Origin: Cafeteria roenbergensis | Lineage: Eukaryota > Sar > Bigyra > Bicosoecida > Cafeteriaceae | Reading direction: 5' to 3' | Assembly: GCA_008330645.1 (NCBI GenBank) | Contig: VLTN01000003.1 | Location: 558,001-622,000, forward strand | Length of the DNA stretch: 64,000 bases | Part shown: positions 10,201 to 19,434 of the stretch, piece by piece | Layout of the letters: each line of letters opens with the position of its first letter | Numbering within the stretch: position 1 is the stretch's first letter | Notes under the pieces: model-generated | What the model saw: the letters and a program-made list of their open reading frames with translations, nothing else | Database searches by the model: none | Told to the model about the DNA's origin: nothing | Position numbers and translations under genes: made by a program

Positions 10201-10378
10201 CAGCGCCCGAGGTTCCGCCCAAGTCGAACGCGTACATGTCCCCCCCACCGGCACGGCCCTGCCCCGGGGACCCGGTCCCCATGTCGAAGCCGCCAGGCGC
10301 GCCTGCGTGCTCGTACAGGTCTCCTGCAAACGCTGGGCCGTGATTGCCGCTGCCATATTGGTCGGCGCGCCAAGCCAT
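7233..10378 (-). CDS. Tudor-like protein with repeated YSxDFE motifs, two exons
   Basis: Exons, in transcription order, are 10378-10062 and 9942-7233. The intron (GTGAGG...TTGCCGCAG) splits an Arg codon. The 1008-residue product is mostly disordered (Gly/Ala/Ser/Pro with acidic runs). One Tudor-like module lies around 8750-8920: GARVEALFGARHGGGEWYGG, then DGTYRVAYDDGDEEAGV, the barrel strands that in other proteins bind methylated Lys/Arg. Short acidic motifs recur: SAGAYSQDFEDED, SAGAYSMDFEATTDED, EVYSDDDGDD, GFDLEDTQEMD. Motifs of the YSxDFE kind are, from memory, frequent in centrosomal and ciliary proteins. The C-terminus is Pro/Gly/Trp-rich (about 7500-7800), ending in a short helix (FRRQLEMLRGQVDAIRR). 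No full-length family was recognised. It is head-to-head with REV3, 446 bp between starts. Confidence 0.65.
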
Positions 10379-10824
10379 GGGCAGCCTTCGCAGGGCGGTG
10401 CGCCAGTCAGCGCCGGACCTGTTGGGGCTGAGCCTCGCGCACGAGTTCCGGGCTGCTCCTCGGGCAGCGGCGAGTGCCGCGCCGCGGACACCGTGGATGG
10501 CCACCGTTGGCAGCTCTGCCCAAACGGCGCTTGTGCCGCGAGCCGACTCGCGCGCGGTCCGCCCAATCGTGGCCCAGCCCGCGCGCAGCATTGCAGAGGC
10601 TTCCGTCGCAAGGCACGGGGCAGAAGCCCGACGGGCGAGCTGACCCCCCTCCCGCGGCAAAGACCACGCGGCGCTCTGTCCAGCCGCCAAATTAAGCAAG
10701 CAAATGGATAATATTGGCCGGAGGCGCACCGCGGCACCGCGGGTGCCCGACCCGATGCAGCAGGCCTGAGCCTTGCCTCGCGGCCGTTGCAACCAGCGGG
10801 GGCGGTCCCTCCTTTGCCCCTGGG
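10379..10824. promoter_or_regulatory. Divergent promoter region, Tudor-like gene / REV3
   Basis: 446 bp between two divergent start codons, so it should carry both promoters and 5' UTRs. An AT-richer patch at about 10690-10717 ends in ATTGG (10713-10717), an inverted CCAAT pentamer, 108 bp upstream of the REV3 ATG. No coding signal. The regulatory reading is inference from position and base composition. Confidence 0.3.
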
Positions 10825-13800
10825 ATGCCCTTCGGGACAGCTCCCTCCCAAAGGTCTGCTGTGGAGGACAACCGGGCACTGCGAATTCGAGTCGTCTACA
10901 TCGTGAGTGCCTGGCTTCCCGAACGGCCGCCGCAACGCGAGCGCAGCGGTGCAGACGAGCCTTGTATGCGGTATCGCAGGAGCAGCTGCAGCGGTCGCCG
11001 CCCATTCCGGGTCTTCAGAGGGCCAGCCTGCTCTCCTCGTGAGTTGCATTTGCCTCCGCCCCGCTCGCAGGACTCTGTGCAGGGCGGCCCTCCCCACGAC
11101 CGGAGTCCCGTGATCCGCATCTTTGGCTCCGATGACAAGGGCGTGCGGAGCTGCGTGCACGTGCACGGCATTTTCCCGTACTTTTTCGTTCTGTGTGACC
11201 ATGCTCCGGCGTGGGGCTTCGAGGGCTTCCAGTCGCCGGAAACGTACCTGCGCGTGTTCCGCGAGGCCCTGGACGCGGAGGTCAAGGCGGACCGCGCAGT
11301 GGAGCGCGTTCGCCGTGCTGCAGGGGTCAGCGGCGCCAGGGCGAACGGCCATGGCGACGCCGCTGACGTGGACGACGACGGCGACGACGACGACGCTGGA
11401 GCAGTGGACCCGGCCGCGAGGGAGGAGGCTGCCGTTGCCCGGGCCGTGCGCGACCGCTCGCGGAGCATCCTCGCCGTGGAGTGGGTGTCCGCCCACCCCA
11501 TGTACGGCTTCCACCGGCGCCGCTGCTGCTTCATCCGTGTGGTGTGCCGCGACCAGGGCGCCCGCCTGGCCGCCGCGCGCCTGCTCCGCGCGGGAAGGGT
11601 CCTCGGGCACGCCTTCCAGCCCTACGAGCTGCACGTCGGGCCGGTATTGCAGGCCATGATGGACCGCGGGTGGGCGGGCATGACGTTTGCGGCGTTTCGA
11701 GCGGTTTCGCGTCGCACCGGCGGAGTTCCGTGCCTCGGCGCGAGGGTGGGGGGAGCGGCCGCGGTGCCCTCGCCTCGTGGCCAAGCAGCCGCCGCACTGG
11801 CTCGCGCCGCCGCCGCCGCTGCTGCTCCGGCTGCTGCGACTGCTGCTGGTGCCGCCACCGCTGCTGCTCCGGCTGCTGCGACTGCTGCTGGTGCCGCCAC
11901 CGCTGCTGCTCCAGCTGCTGCTGCGTTGCCTCCTGCAGCCGGCACTGGCGGCCGAGCCACGGCCGGCTCAGGCGCTAGCATTCACGACCCCAGCCAGCCC
12001 GCCCCGGGCTCAGTCGTAGCTGCCGCAGCGGACTCGGGCGATTCCACTGACTGGCACGGGGCGGCTGCAGGCGCCTTCGCACCCGGCGGGCGCGTTGGCG
12101 CCGTCCCGTTGCCGCCTCTCGGGCCGCCCAGCTCGGTGCGTGACCTTGAGCGCGAAACCGCGTGCGAGGCAGAGTACGACGCGTTCGCGAGCGACGTGGT
12201 GGCCGACTTTGGGCCGGGCGTCTGCTCGGCCTCCGCCAGGCTCTCTCAGACGGCGGCGTCGCTGTCGCAGGCAGGAGCCCCGGCTGGGTCGCTTGGCTGG
12301 ACGCAGGGCGGGGGGCTGCAAAGCGTTCCGTCGCTGCGCCTCTTGTGGGAAGAGGAGGCCAGTCGGGCTGCGGTGATGGGCGTGCCGGCCCCTGCTCTGC
12401 CTCCGCCCCCCGGCGACGACGTGCCGTCGTCGTCCTCCGCCACCGCCTGCCGCAACGACGGCCGGCCCACCCCGCTGGAGATTGTCGTGCAGGAGGAGGA
12501 GCAGCACTCCCGGCAGAGCTCGCAGCAGTCGGCCGCTGCAGCTGGCGCCGCTGCGGGCGGTGTTGTGGAGAGCGGTGGCCACGGAACAAGCGACCCCGTC
12601 GGCAGGCCCGGGGCTGCGGAGCTGAGCGGCCAGGCGAGGGGCAACGCCCCCCCGCCGAGCTCGCAAGGCAGCGCCTCGACCGCGGCCTCCTCCTCGGTTC
12701 CGCCTGGCGCGCTCGGCGTCGAGCTCCTCTACCACAGGCAGCTGCGGCGGGCGGCGGCGGCGGACCTGGACCCCGCCTCGATCAGAGAGGACCCGCGGTA
12801 CACTCACGTGCGGGACGAGCTCGGGGTCCCGGTCGAGCGCTGCGAGGGGCTGGCCAGGGCGGAGGCGAGCAGGGGTGCAAGCGGGAGCGCGACGCAGCCG
12901 TCGCCCGGGGGCCGGTCCCGCGGGGGACCGCCCGCTCTCGGGCCGGTACTTGTCCCGCCGGCGGCGTGGGTGCGGGCCGCAATGCTGGGCTCGGCTGCCG
13001 CGGCCCAGGCGGGCGCATCAGGCCCGCCAGCGGCGTCACAGGCGGCAGTGGCCGGGGCAGCTGGGGGCGCCCCCGCGGTCCGCCTGTGGAGCAGTCAGGA
13101 GACCAGAGCGGCGCGGGCTCGGCGTGCCGCGCAACGAGCGGAAGGACGCGCGGCCGCTGCCGCATCGACGGGCATGCCTGGCGCCGCGCCGGAGGGACCC
13201 ACGACACCTGCCCTGAGCAGCCCACTCGCCGCGCCTCCCGGCCCCGTCCGCGAGCCGGAGGCGGGGCAGGAAGCGCTCGCCGACGAGGAGGCGCTGCTGC
13301 TCAGCTGCCTGGAGTCCCTGGTGGCAGGCTCGCAGGAGGGCGCTGCCCGGCCGTCGCAATCTTCGCAGCGCAGCGCGCCCAGCCAGTCGCCCCCTCCCGC
13401 CTCTCTCAGCCTGGCGGCAGAGATCGCGGGGATGAGCTGGCCCGATGAGCAACCGAGCCAAGCCGACGAGGTCCACTCATCGGCCTTGGATGAGCAAGAC
13501 GCCTCCTCCGACGACGGGAGCGGGCGGGAGGGGCGCAGGGCGAGACGCACGCCCATGGTGCGGTTCCGGATGGAGAGCGCCGACTCTCCTGCCAGCGCTG
13601 ACGGCAGTGTGCCTGCGTCTGCCGGCTGCAGCGGTCCAAGCGGGCTCGAATCGCGAGGAGGCTCGGGGGTGGAGGAGCAGGCTGGCGGGGGGCCGTTGCC
13701 GGGCGGCCGCCGTGGATGCTTGCGGCCGGCTACGGGGGCAGGGCGCGGTGCAGGTGCGAAGGAGCCTGGGGCGGGGGGCGAGGAGGAGGTCGGCGACGTC

Positions 13801-16800
13801 GACGGAGGCGAAGACAGGGACGAGGACGAGGATGCCGAGGAGGAGGAGGACGACGAGGACGAGGAGGACGGGGAGCGAGAGTTCCTTGCAATTGCGCAGA
13901 GTCAGCTTGACGCCCGTCGAGCACTGGGGCAGGCCGATTCACCGGACAGGCCGGCGTTGGCCCGACGTGGGCCCTCCGCGGACGCCCTCCTCAGCGCTGC
14001 GGCCTTTGTGTCGCGAGCCACTCACTCACAGCAGCATCAGCAGCAGCAGCAGCAGCAGCAGCTGGCGCAAGAGCAACAGAGACGCCAGCAACACCGACGG
14101 CAGCACCAGCCATCTGGGCGGCAGCAGCAAGACACCGCAGCGGCGCCGGTTGCCACGCCGACGAGGGCCCCTCGTCTGACGGACCTTCTTTCCCCCGACG
14201 CATTTAGCCCCCCGCTGCGAGCCGGCCGCACGGGGGATGCCGTCGCTGCCGCGGCCGCCTCCCTGGCGATGACCCGCGGCGCGGCCGCCCATGCCGCGGC
14301 CGCCCCGTCCGCGTCGGACTGGCCCGGGACCCTCTCTCCGGGGACGCACGCCGGGCCTGCGCTGCGAGGCTCCCAGCTCCAGCTCAGCAGCCCGTCGTGC
14401 CGCAGCGCAGAGTGGGCTTCGGCTGTGCTTGCGTCCGCCGACTTCGGGGGCCTCTGGCGAGGTGTCGGTCAGCTCACCACCCCACCCCGGCCCACCCAGG
14501 TGTGGCTCTCGAGCAGAGCCGCCCCCTCCGCACAGGCTGTCCTCCAGGACGTGGTGGTGGCCGCCACCGGCGAGCGGGACGCGATGGATCCGCGTCTAGG
14601 CGCCGGAATCGGCGCCCCCATCGCTGCGTTTGGCCTTCCCTCGCACTACTCCCGCCACGCCGACGCCCCTTCCCAGCCCTTCGAGTCCGCTGGCACGCTG
14701 TGGCGGGTGCCCACGGCTGCGCTCAACGAGACCGGGGGCGCCCTCGCCGCGCCAGATTCCTTCGCGTCACCGGGGGCGAAGCGCCTGCCAGACCTGGCTG
14801 ACCCGCGAGCAGCTCCCGCGGCGGTGCTGAGAATCGCTCCGGGCGGCTCTGCGCGATGGGCATACGTGTCTGCCCGGCGCGGGCCCCGCGTGAAGGAGGT
14901 GCGCGCGTGGCTGGCGGCGTCCGCTGGACATGCTGGGAAGCAGCCGAGTGCTGGCGTCGACCAGGCACGCCCGATCACAGTCGCCAACCCCATGGCGGGC
15001 GGAGGCGGCGGCGTGGTGGACGTGACAGCCGCGCGGAAGGACCCCGGCATGGCGGCGCGGGCACGCGAGCGTCAGAGGCGGCGGCAGAGACGCCGGCGCC
15101 TCCCCAAGATTGTGAAGCCAGCAGCGGTCGGCTGGCGGGGCGACGACTCCGGCAGTGATTCGTCGTCCTCGTCGTCCTCTGGCTCCTCCCCGGCGCCGGC
15201 TGGGAACGGAGCCCCAGACGCGCCCGTCCGGCGGAGCCCCGACGCCAGGCAGCCCCCCTCCGCCTTGCGGCGCCGCCCAGCATCCAGCAGCTCCGCGGCC
15301 GGCGCTGCGGGCGACACCATCCGGTCCAAGCGTCCGCCGCCGGCGGGCGAGGCTGCGGCTCGCTCCCCCGCGAAGCGGGCCCGGTTTCGCGAGGGCGCGG
15401 CCCTCGGCGAGGCTCGCGCCTCGTCGCCGCAGCGGCCGGTCGCAACAGAAGATCCGGTCCAGGCAGCCATGGACGCCTCCTCGGAGTCCGTGAACCAGCA
15501 CCTGTGCGTGATGTCTCTCGAGGTCCTAGCCCTCACGCGCGGCGGCCTGCTCCCCGATCCGGGCAAGGGCGACCCCATCGTGGCGGTGGCTTGGTGCATC
15601 CACGACGACGACGTCCTGGTCAAGCAGGGGCTGGGCGCCACGGACGTCGGCGCGACTGGCAGGGGGCTCGTCACGGGCATCATCGCCGTCGCCCCACCAC
15701 TGCTCGACGAGCCGACGCAGCGCCGGATCGCGCATGCGAGGGAGCGAGGCATCGCAGTCGACGCTCAAGGCATGCCGTGGCAGCCGCCCGACGCGCGACC
15801 GGCGGCTGGCGGGCCGAGCGACGCGCCCGCTCGCGGAGGGCGCCCGTGGGAGGCCCACTCCCCACCGAGGGGCGCCACGAGCTCGTCGAGCAGCTCGTCG
15901 GCCTCGCAGCAGCAGCAGCCAGCCAGCTCCTCACCGAGCGGCGTGGCACAGCGCGCGACCGGAAGCGAGGCAGCGGCGGCGTCGCCCGCTCGGGCGCCGC
16001 CTGGCAGCCGGACGGCGGCGCCGACTCAGGCACCGCCCGCCGCGGCGCAGGGAGCGACGGCCAGCGCCGAGGCTGGCCCCGGGCCAGAAGGAGCGCAGAG
16101 CGCTGACGCCGGCGAGGAAGCCGGCAGAGCCCCGTGCGGGGAGGCCCCCGCGGATTGCAGCGAGGTATGGTACGTGGCAGACGAGGTGTCGCTCATGGCC
16201 GCAGTGGCATGGGTCGTGCGCACCATTGACCCCGACATCGTGTGCGGGTGGGAAGTCCAGCAGTCTTCGTGGGGGCTACTTCTGGAGCGAGCGGAGGTCG
16301 TCGGGTGCCCGCTGCTTTCAGCGCTGTCCAGGGCGCCCGCCGCCGGCGAGGATGCGAGAAACAAGCAGGCGGGCGCGGCCGGCAAGTTCGACAAGAACAC
16401 GTCGAGCGGCCTCTGGCTGCCCGGGAGGCACGTGCTGAACCTGTGGCGGGAGAGCCGCAAGGAGGTCAAGCTGGGCCGGTTCACGCAAGAGGACGTGGCG
16501 CGCCACGTGCTGGGCCGCTCGCTGCCCCGCTTCCCGCCGCGGTTGCTGTCACAGTGGCTCCGGAGCGGCGCGTCGGACCGCCGAACGGCGCTCGGCTGGC
16601 TGGCCGAGCGCGCAAGGGCCGACCTCAGCATCTTGGCAGCGCTCGACCTCGTCGGCCGCTCGTCTGAGATGGCCAAGATCTTCGGAATCGACTTTTTCTC
16701 GGTCTTCACGCGGGGCAGCCAGTTCCGCGTGGAGGCGGTGATGCTTCGAGTGGCGAGGCCGCGGGGCTTCCTTGCGCCGTCCCCGCGGCCGGAGGACGTC

Positions 16801-19068
16801 AGCCAGCAGCCCTCGCTGGAGGTTCAGCCGCTCATTCTCGAGCCGCAGCCGCGCCTGCACCGAGACCCCGTCGTCGTGCTTGACTTCCAGTCTCTGTACC
16901 CGTCCGTCATCATCGCCCACAACCTCTGCTACAGCACCTGCCTCGGCAGGCTCTGCAAGCCGGAGGAGGTACCAACGGTGCCGTCGTATGCGGCCACTGC
17001 CACCGGAGTGGGGCTCCTCCACGGTGGCGCGCACGGAGCCCACCGTCAGGGCGCGGGCAGGACCTCTGGGACAGTCGCGTCGCCGGCGACTCAGGCAAGC
17101 GACGCCTCCGGAGTGGGCGGCTCAGGGCAAGGCCTCAGCGCTGGCGGGGCAGGCGCGGCCGCTGCGGCCGCGGCCGGCAGCACGTCGAACCGCGGCCAGG
17201 TCGGGCAAGCGGTGCACGGGATGGCTGCCAGCGGCGCGCTGCTGCTCAGCGGCGCCCGCCGCTTCACCCGTCCGCGGCTCGGGCCGTTCTTGTACACGCC
17301 CCCCCCCGGTTCGTTCCGCCGGTTTCGCGGCCGCGGCTTCCTGTCTTCGAACGGCGTGTTCTTCGTGCCGCGCTCAGAGCGAGAGGGCATTCTCCCCTGC
17401 ATGCTTCGCGAGATCCTGGCCACCCGGGTGATGGTGAAGAAGGCCATGAAGGGCCCCGTGGCGAGGCGCTTCCCCGAGCTGAAGCGAGTGCTGAATGCGA
17501 GGCAGTTCGCTCTGAAAATGCTCTCCAACGTCACCTACGGCTACACGGCGGCGTCCTTCAGCGGCCGCATGCCCTGCATCGAGCTGGCCGACACCATCGT
17601 GCAGACGGCTCGCGATTCCCTGGACAGGGCCATCTACACCGCGCGAACGCACCCCGAGTGGCGAGCCCGCGTCGTGTACGGCGACACGGACTCGCTCTTC
17701 GTGGCCGTGGACGGCCGGTCCCCGCTGCAAGCGTTCGCGATTGGGAGGCAGCTCGTGGACGTGACAACGTCCCAGAACCCTGCTCCGATGGAGCTGAAGC
17801 TCGAAAAGGTGTACGACGGCTCCGTGACGGTGACCAAGAAGCGGTACGCCGGCCGCATGATCGAGGACGAGAGCGAGTGCGACCTCCCGTCAGGCCACTG
17901 CTCGCGGCCGGTGCTGGACGTCAAGGGGCTGGAGATCATCCGGCGGGACCAGTGCGGCCTCACCGCGCGCGTGATGCGGCTGGTGGTGGAGGAGCTGCTT
18001 CGCTCTAGGGACCTCAGCAGCGTGCGCGCCCTGCTCGAGCGGGAGGCGATGCGCGTGCTGAGAGGGGACGTGCCGCTTTCCGAGTTCGTCTTCGCCAAGG
18101 AGTTCAAGAGCAACTACAGCGCGACGTCCGTGCCCCCGCCGCACGTTGTGGTGGCGTCCAAGGCCATGGCCGCGGATCCGCGGGCCACGCCACGCGTGCG
18201 CGAGCGGGTGTCCTTTGTTGTGCTGTTCGGGCTGCAAAAGTCTCGCCTCGTCGACCTGGTCGTGGACCCGCGGGAGGTCCTGTCGCACCCGTCCCAGCAC
18301 CGCGTCCACGCTCACTACTACCTTCGCAAGGCCCTCTTCCCCGCCCTCAACCGAGTGCTGCTCATGGCCGGGGCGGACTGCATGGCCTGGCTGGACGCGC
18401 TCCCCCGGCGCCACCCGCGACAGCTGCTTACCCGCGCCAAGTGCCTGGAGGAGCTCGGCGCAGCGGTGCCCCGCGAGCTCCGGGCCACGGCGGAGGAGCT
18501 TGCCGCAGGGGCGGCGGCGGGGGGTTGGCTTGTGCCCCCCGCGCGGGCTTGCCGCGGGTCCAGTCGCGCCGCAGGCAGTGGTGCCGCGGCGGGGCCGGGC
18601 TCTCCCCGCCCGGGGGAGCGCCGAGTGGGGGCCGTCTCGGAGCACCTGGCCCGATTCGGGCTTGCCGGCCCCGGCGCAGCTGGCAGGGCTGGAGCGGCGG
18701 TACGCACAGTTCAGGGCACGCGCGTGCTGACGGATTTTTACGTGAACAGGGTGTGCGAGTGCTGCGGATCGCAGTCGACCAGTCGAGTGTGCGACTCGTG
18801 CGCGGGCCGGCCGCAGCAGACCGCCATGGCCATGCTTGCGCAGCTCTCGCGAAGCCAGCTTCGCCTTCAGCGGGCCGTGGAGGTCTGCCGGCGCTGCACT
18901 GGGCACCCGTCCCCCGGGCCGGCGCTGGAGTGCGAGTCGCTGGCGTGCCCGTGGCTGTACGAGCGGCACGCGGCGGAGCGCATGGCGGAGCACTGGGAGG
19001 CCGTGGCCGGAGGCCAAGGGCTGCTGGAGGGCTGGGCGCAGTCGTCTGCTCTGGCGCCTGACTTTTGA
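10825..19068 (+). CDS. REV3: DNA polymerase zeta catalytic subunit (REV3), two exons
   Basis: REV3 is the B-family polymerase that extends from lesions in error-prone translesion synthesis, with REV7 and the POLD2/POLD3 subunits. Exons are 10825-10902 and 11071-19068; intron GTGAGT...GCTCGCAG, phase 0, 168 bp. About 2691 residues. N-terminal domain: PVIRIFGSDDKG, HVHGIFPYFFV, HPMYGFHRRR, then a block near CEAEYDAFASDVVADF typical of REV3. Residues 450-1500 are disordered (Ala repeat, polyQ, acidic run). The exonuclease I position reads MSLEVLAL, without the Asp of DxE, as in REV3. Palm: DFQSLYPSVIIAHN (about 1963), FALKMLSNVTYGYTAASFSG (about 2176), YGDTDSLFV (about 2228), KKRYAG. The C-terminus has CysA (CECCGS...CDSC) and CysB (CRRC...CESLAC), the latter the 4Fe-4S site that docks accessory subunits. 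The first in-frame ATG is 10825. Confidence 0.95.
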   Translation: MPFGTAPSQRSAVEDNRALRIRVVYIVSAWLPERPPQRERSGADEPCMRYRRSSCSGRRPFRVFRGPACSPRELHLPPPRSQDSVQGGPPHDRSPVIRIFGSDDKGVRSCVHVHGIFPYFFVLCDHAPAWGFEGFQSPETYLRVFREALDAEVKADRAVERVRRAAGVSGARANGHGDAADVDDDGDDDDAGAVDPAAREEAAVARAVRDRSRSILAVEWVSAHPMYGFHRRRCCFIRVVCRDQGARLAAARLLRAGRVLGHAFQPYELHVGPVLQAMMDRGWAGMTFAAFRAVSRRTGGVPCLGARVGGAAAVPSPRGQAAAALARAAAAAAAPAAATAAGAATAAAPAAATAAGAATAAAPAAAALPPAAGTGGRATAGSGASIHDPSQPAPGSVVAAAADSGDSTDWHGAAAGAFAPGGRVGAVPLPPLGPPSSVRDLERETACEAEYDAFASDVVADFGPGVCSASARLSQTAASLSQAGAPAGSLGWTQGGGLQSVPSLRLLWEEEASRAAVMGVPAPALPPPPGDDVPSSSSATACRNDGRPTPLEIVVQEEEQHSRQSSQQSAAAAGAAAGGVVESGGHGTSDPVGRPGAAELSGQARGNAPPPSSQGSASTAASSSVPPGALGVELLYHRQLRRAAAADLDPASIREDPRYTHVRDELGVPVERCEGLARAEASRGASGSATQPSPGGRSRGGPPALGPVLVPPAAWVRAAMLGSAAAAQAGASGPPAASQAAVAGAAGGAPAVRLWSSQETRAARARRAAQRAEGRAAAAASTGMPGAAPEGPTTPALSSPLAAPPGPVREPEAGQEALADEEALLLSCLESLVAGSQEGAARPSQSSQRSAPSQSPPPASLSLAAEIAGMSWPDEQPSQADEVHSSALDEQDASSDDGSGREGRRARRTPMVRFRMESADSPASADGSVPASAGCSGPSGLESRGGSGVEEQAGGGPLPGGRRGCLRPATGAGRGAGAKEPGAGGEEEVGDVDGGEDRDEDEDAEEEEDDEDEEDGEREFLAIAQSQLDARRALGQADSPDRPALARRGPSADALLSAAAFVSRATHSQQHQQQQQQQQLAQEQQRRQQHRRQHQPSGRQQQDTAAAPVATPTRAPRLTDLLSPDAFSPPLRAGRTGDAVAAAAASLAMTRGAAAHAAAAPSASDWPGTLSPGTHAGPALRGSQLQLSSPSCRSAEWASAVLASADFGGLWRGVGQLTTPPRPTQVWLSSRAAPSAQAVLQDVVVAATGERDAMDPRLGAGIGAPIAAFGLPSHYSRHADAPSQPFESAGTLWRVPTAALNETGGALAAPDSFASPGAKRLPDLADPRAAPAAVLRIAPGGSARWAYVSARRGPRVKEVRAWLAASAGHAGKQPSAGVDQARPITVANPMAGGGGGVVDVTAARKDPGMAARARERQRRRQRRRRLPKIVKPAAVGWRGDDSGSDSSSSSSSGSSPAPAGNGAPDAPVRRSPDARQPPSALRRRPASSSSAAGAAGDTIRSKRPPPAGEAAARSPAKRARFREGAALGEARASSPQRPVATEDPVQAAMDASSESVNQHLCVMSLEVLALTRGGLLPDPGKGDPIVAVAWCIHDDDVLVKQGLGATDVGATGRGLVTGIIAVAPPLLDEPTQRRIAHARERGIAVDAQGMPWQPPDARPAAGGPSDAPARGGRPWEAHSPPRGATSSSSSSSASQQQQPASSSPSGVAQRATGSEAAAASPARAPPGSRTAAPTQAPPAAAQGATASAEAGPGPEGAQSADAGEEAGRAPCGEAPADCSEVWYVADEVSLMAAVAWVVRTIDPDIVCGWEVQQSSWGLLLERAEVVGCPLLSALSRAPAAGEDARNKQAGAAGKFDKNTSSGLWLPGRHVLNLWRESRKEVKLGRFTQEDVARHVLGRSLPRFPPRLLSQWLRSGASDRRTALGWLAERARADLSILAALDLVGRSSEMAKIFGIDFFSVFTRGSQFRVEAVMLRVARPRGFLAPSPRPEDVSQQPSLEVQPLILEPQPRLHRDPVVVLDFQSLYPSVIIAHNLCYSTCLGRLCKPEEVPTVPSYAATATGVGLLHGGAHGAHRQGAGRTSGTVASPATQASDASGVGGSGQGLSAGGAGAAAAAAAGSTSNRGQVGQAVHGMAASGALLLSGARRFTRPRLGPFLYTPPPGSFRRFRGRGFLSSNGVFFVPRSEREGILPCMLREILATRVMVKKAMKGPVARRFPELKRVLNARQFALKMLSNVTYGYTAASFSGRMPCIELADTIVQTARDSLDRAIYTARTHPEWRARVVYGDTDSLFVAVDGRSPLQAFAIGRQLVDVTTSQNPAPMELKLEKVYDGSVTVTKKRYAGRMIEDESECDLPSGHCSRPVLDVKGLEIIRRDQCGLTARVMRLVVEELLRSRDLSSVRALLEREAMRVLRGDVPLSEFVFAKEFKSNYSATSVPPPHVVVASKAMAADPRATPRVRERVSFVVLFGLQKSRLVDLVVDPREVLSHPSQHRVHAHYYLRKALFPALNRVLLMAGADCMAWLDALPRRHPRQLLTRAKCLEELGAAVPRELRATAEELAAGAAAGGWLVPPARACRGSSRAAGSGAAAGPGSPRPGERRVGAVSEHLARFGLAGPGAAGRAGAAVRTVQGTRVLTDFYVNRVCECCGSQSTSRVCDSCAGRPQQTAMAMLAQLSRSQLRLQRAVEVCRRCTGHPSPGPALECESLACPWLYERHAAERMAEHWEAVAGGQGLLEGWAQSSALAPDF
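11818..11925 (+). repeat. 42-bp tandem repeat, Ala/Thr/Pro-coding, inside REV3
   Basis: Two perfect 42-bp units (11818-11859 and 11860-11901) and a partial third encode AAAPAAATAAGAAT-type peptide. It lies just after the conserved REV3 N-terminal domain. Unit length is a multiple of three, so copy-number change keeps the frame. Confidence 0.85.
14030..14067 (+). repeat. CAG repeat coding polyglutamine in REV3
   Basis: A run of mostly CAG codons, one CAT interruption, encodes QQHQQQQQQQQ in the disordered middle of REV3. More Gln/His/Arg-rich sequence follows to about 14130. Confidence 0.85.
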
Positions 19069-19434
19069 GTGGCTCGCGGTTTGCGTCGCAAACACTTTTG
19101 GCGTGTGACTGCGTTTGCCTCGGCGGTTCGCGCGCGGACCAGTGTCCACTTCCCCGCGCGGGCGAGGCATCAGCCGGGGACTGCTGCCCAACGTGTGCGA
19201 GGGGGCGAGGCTGTCTGTGATGCTGGGGGCGGGGGCTACTGCCTCCACAGCGCCGACTGGTGACCTGCTCATTGGATCGAGTGCAGCTGCGCTCGGCGGC
19301 CAGAACGCAAACCGAACTCACGCACTCGATGGTCGCTTTCGGCCCCGACGCCGAGATGCGGGGCGGCAGCTCGCGGCTCTGCCCCGCGGCCGGAAACTGA
19401 CTGGACTGTGCACGCGGCGTGCGGCTCAGAGGGC
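19069..19434. other. Intergenic between REV3 and the beta-propeller gene
   Basis: 366 bp between two genes on the same strand. It should hold the REV3 3' UTR and the promoter of the next gene. No conserved frame, repeat or RNA gene seen. Confidence 0.45.
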
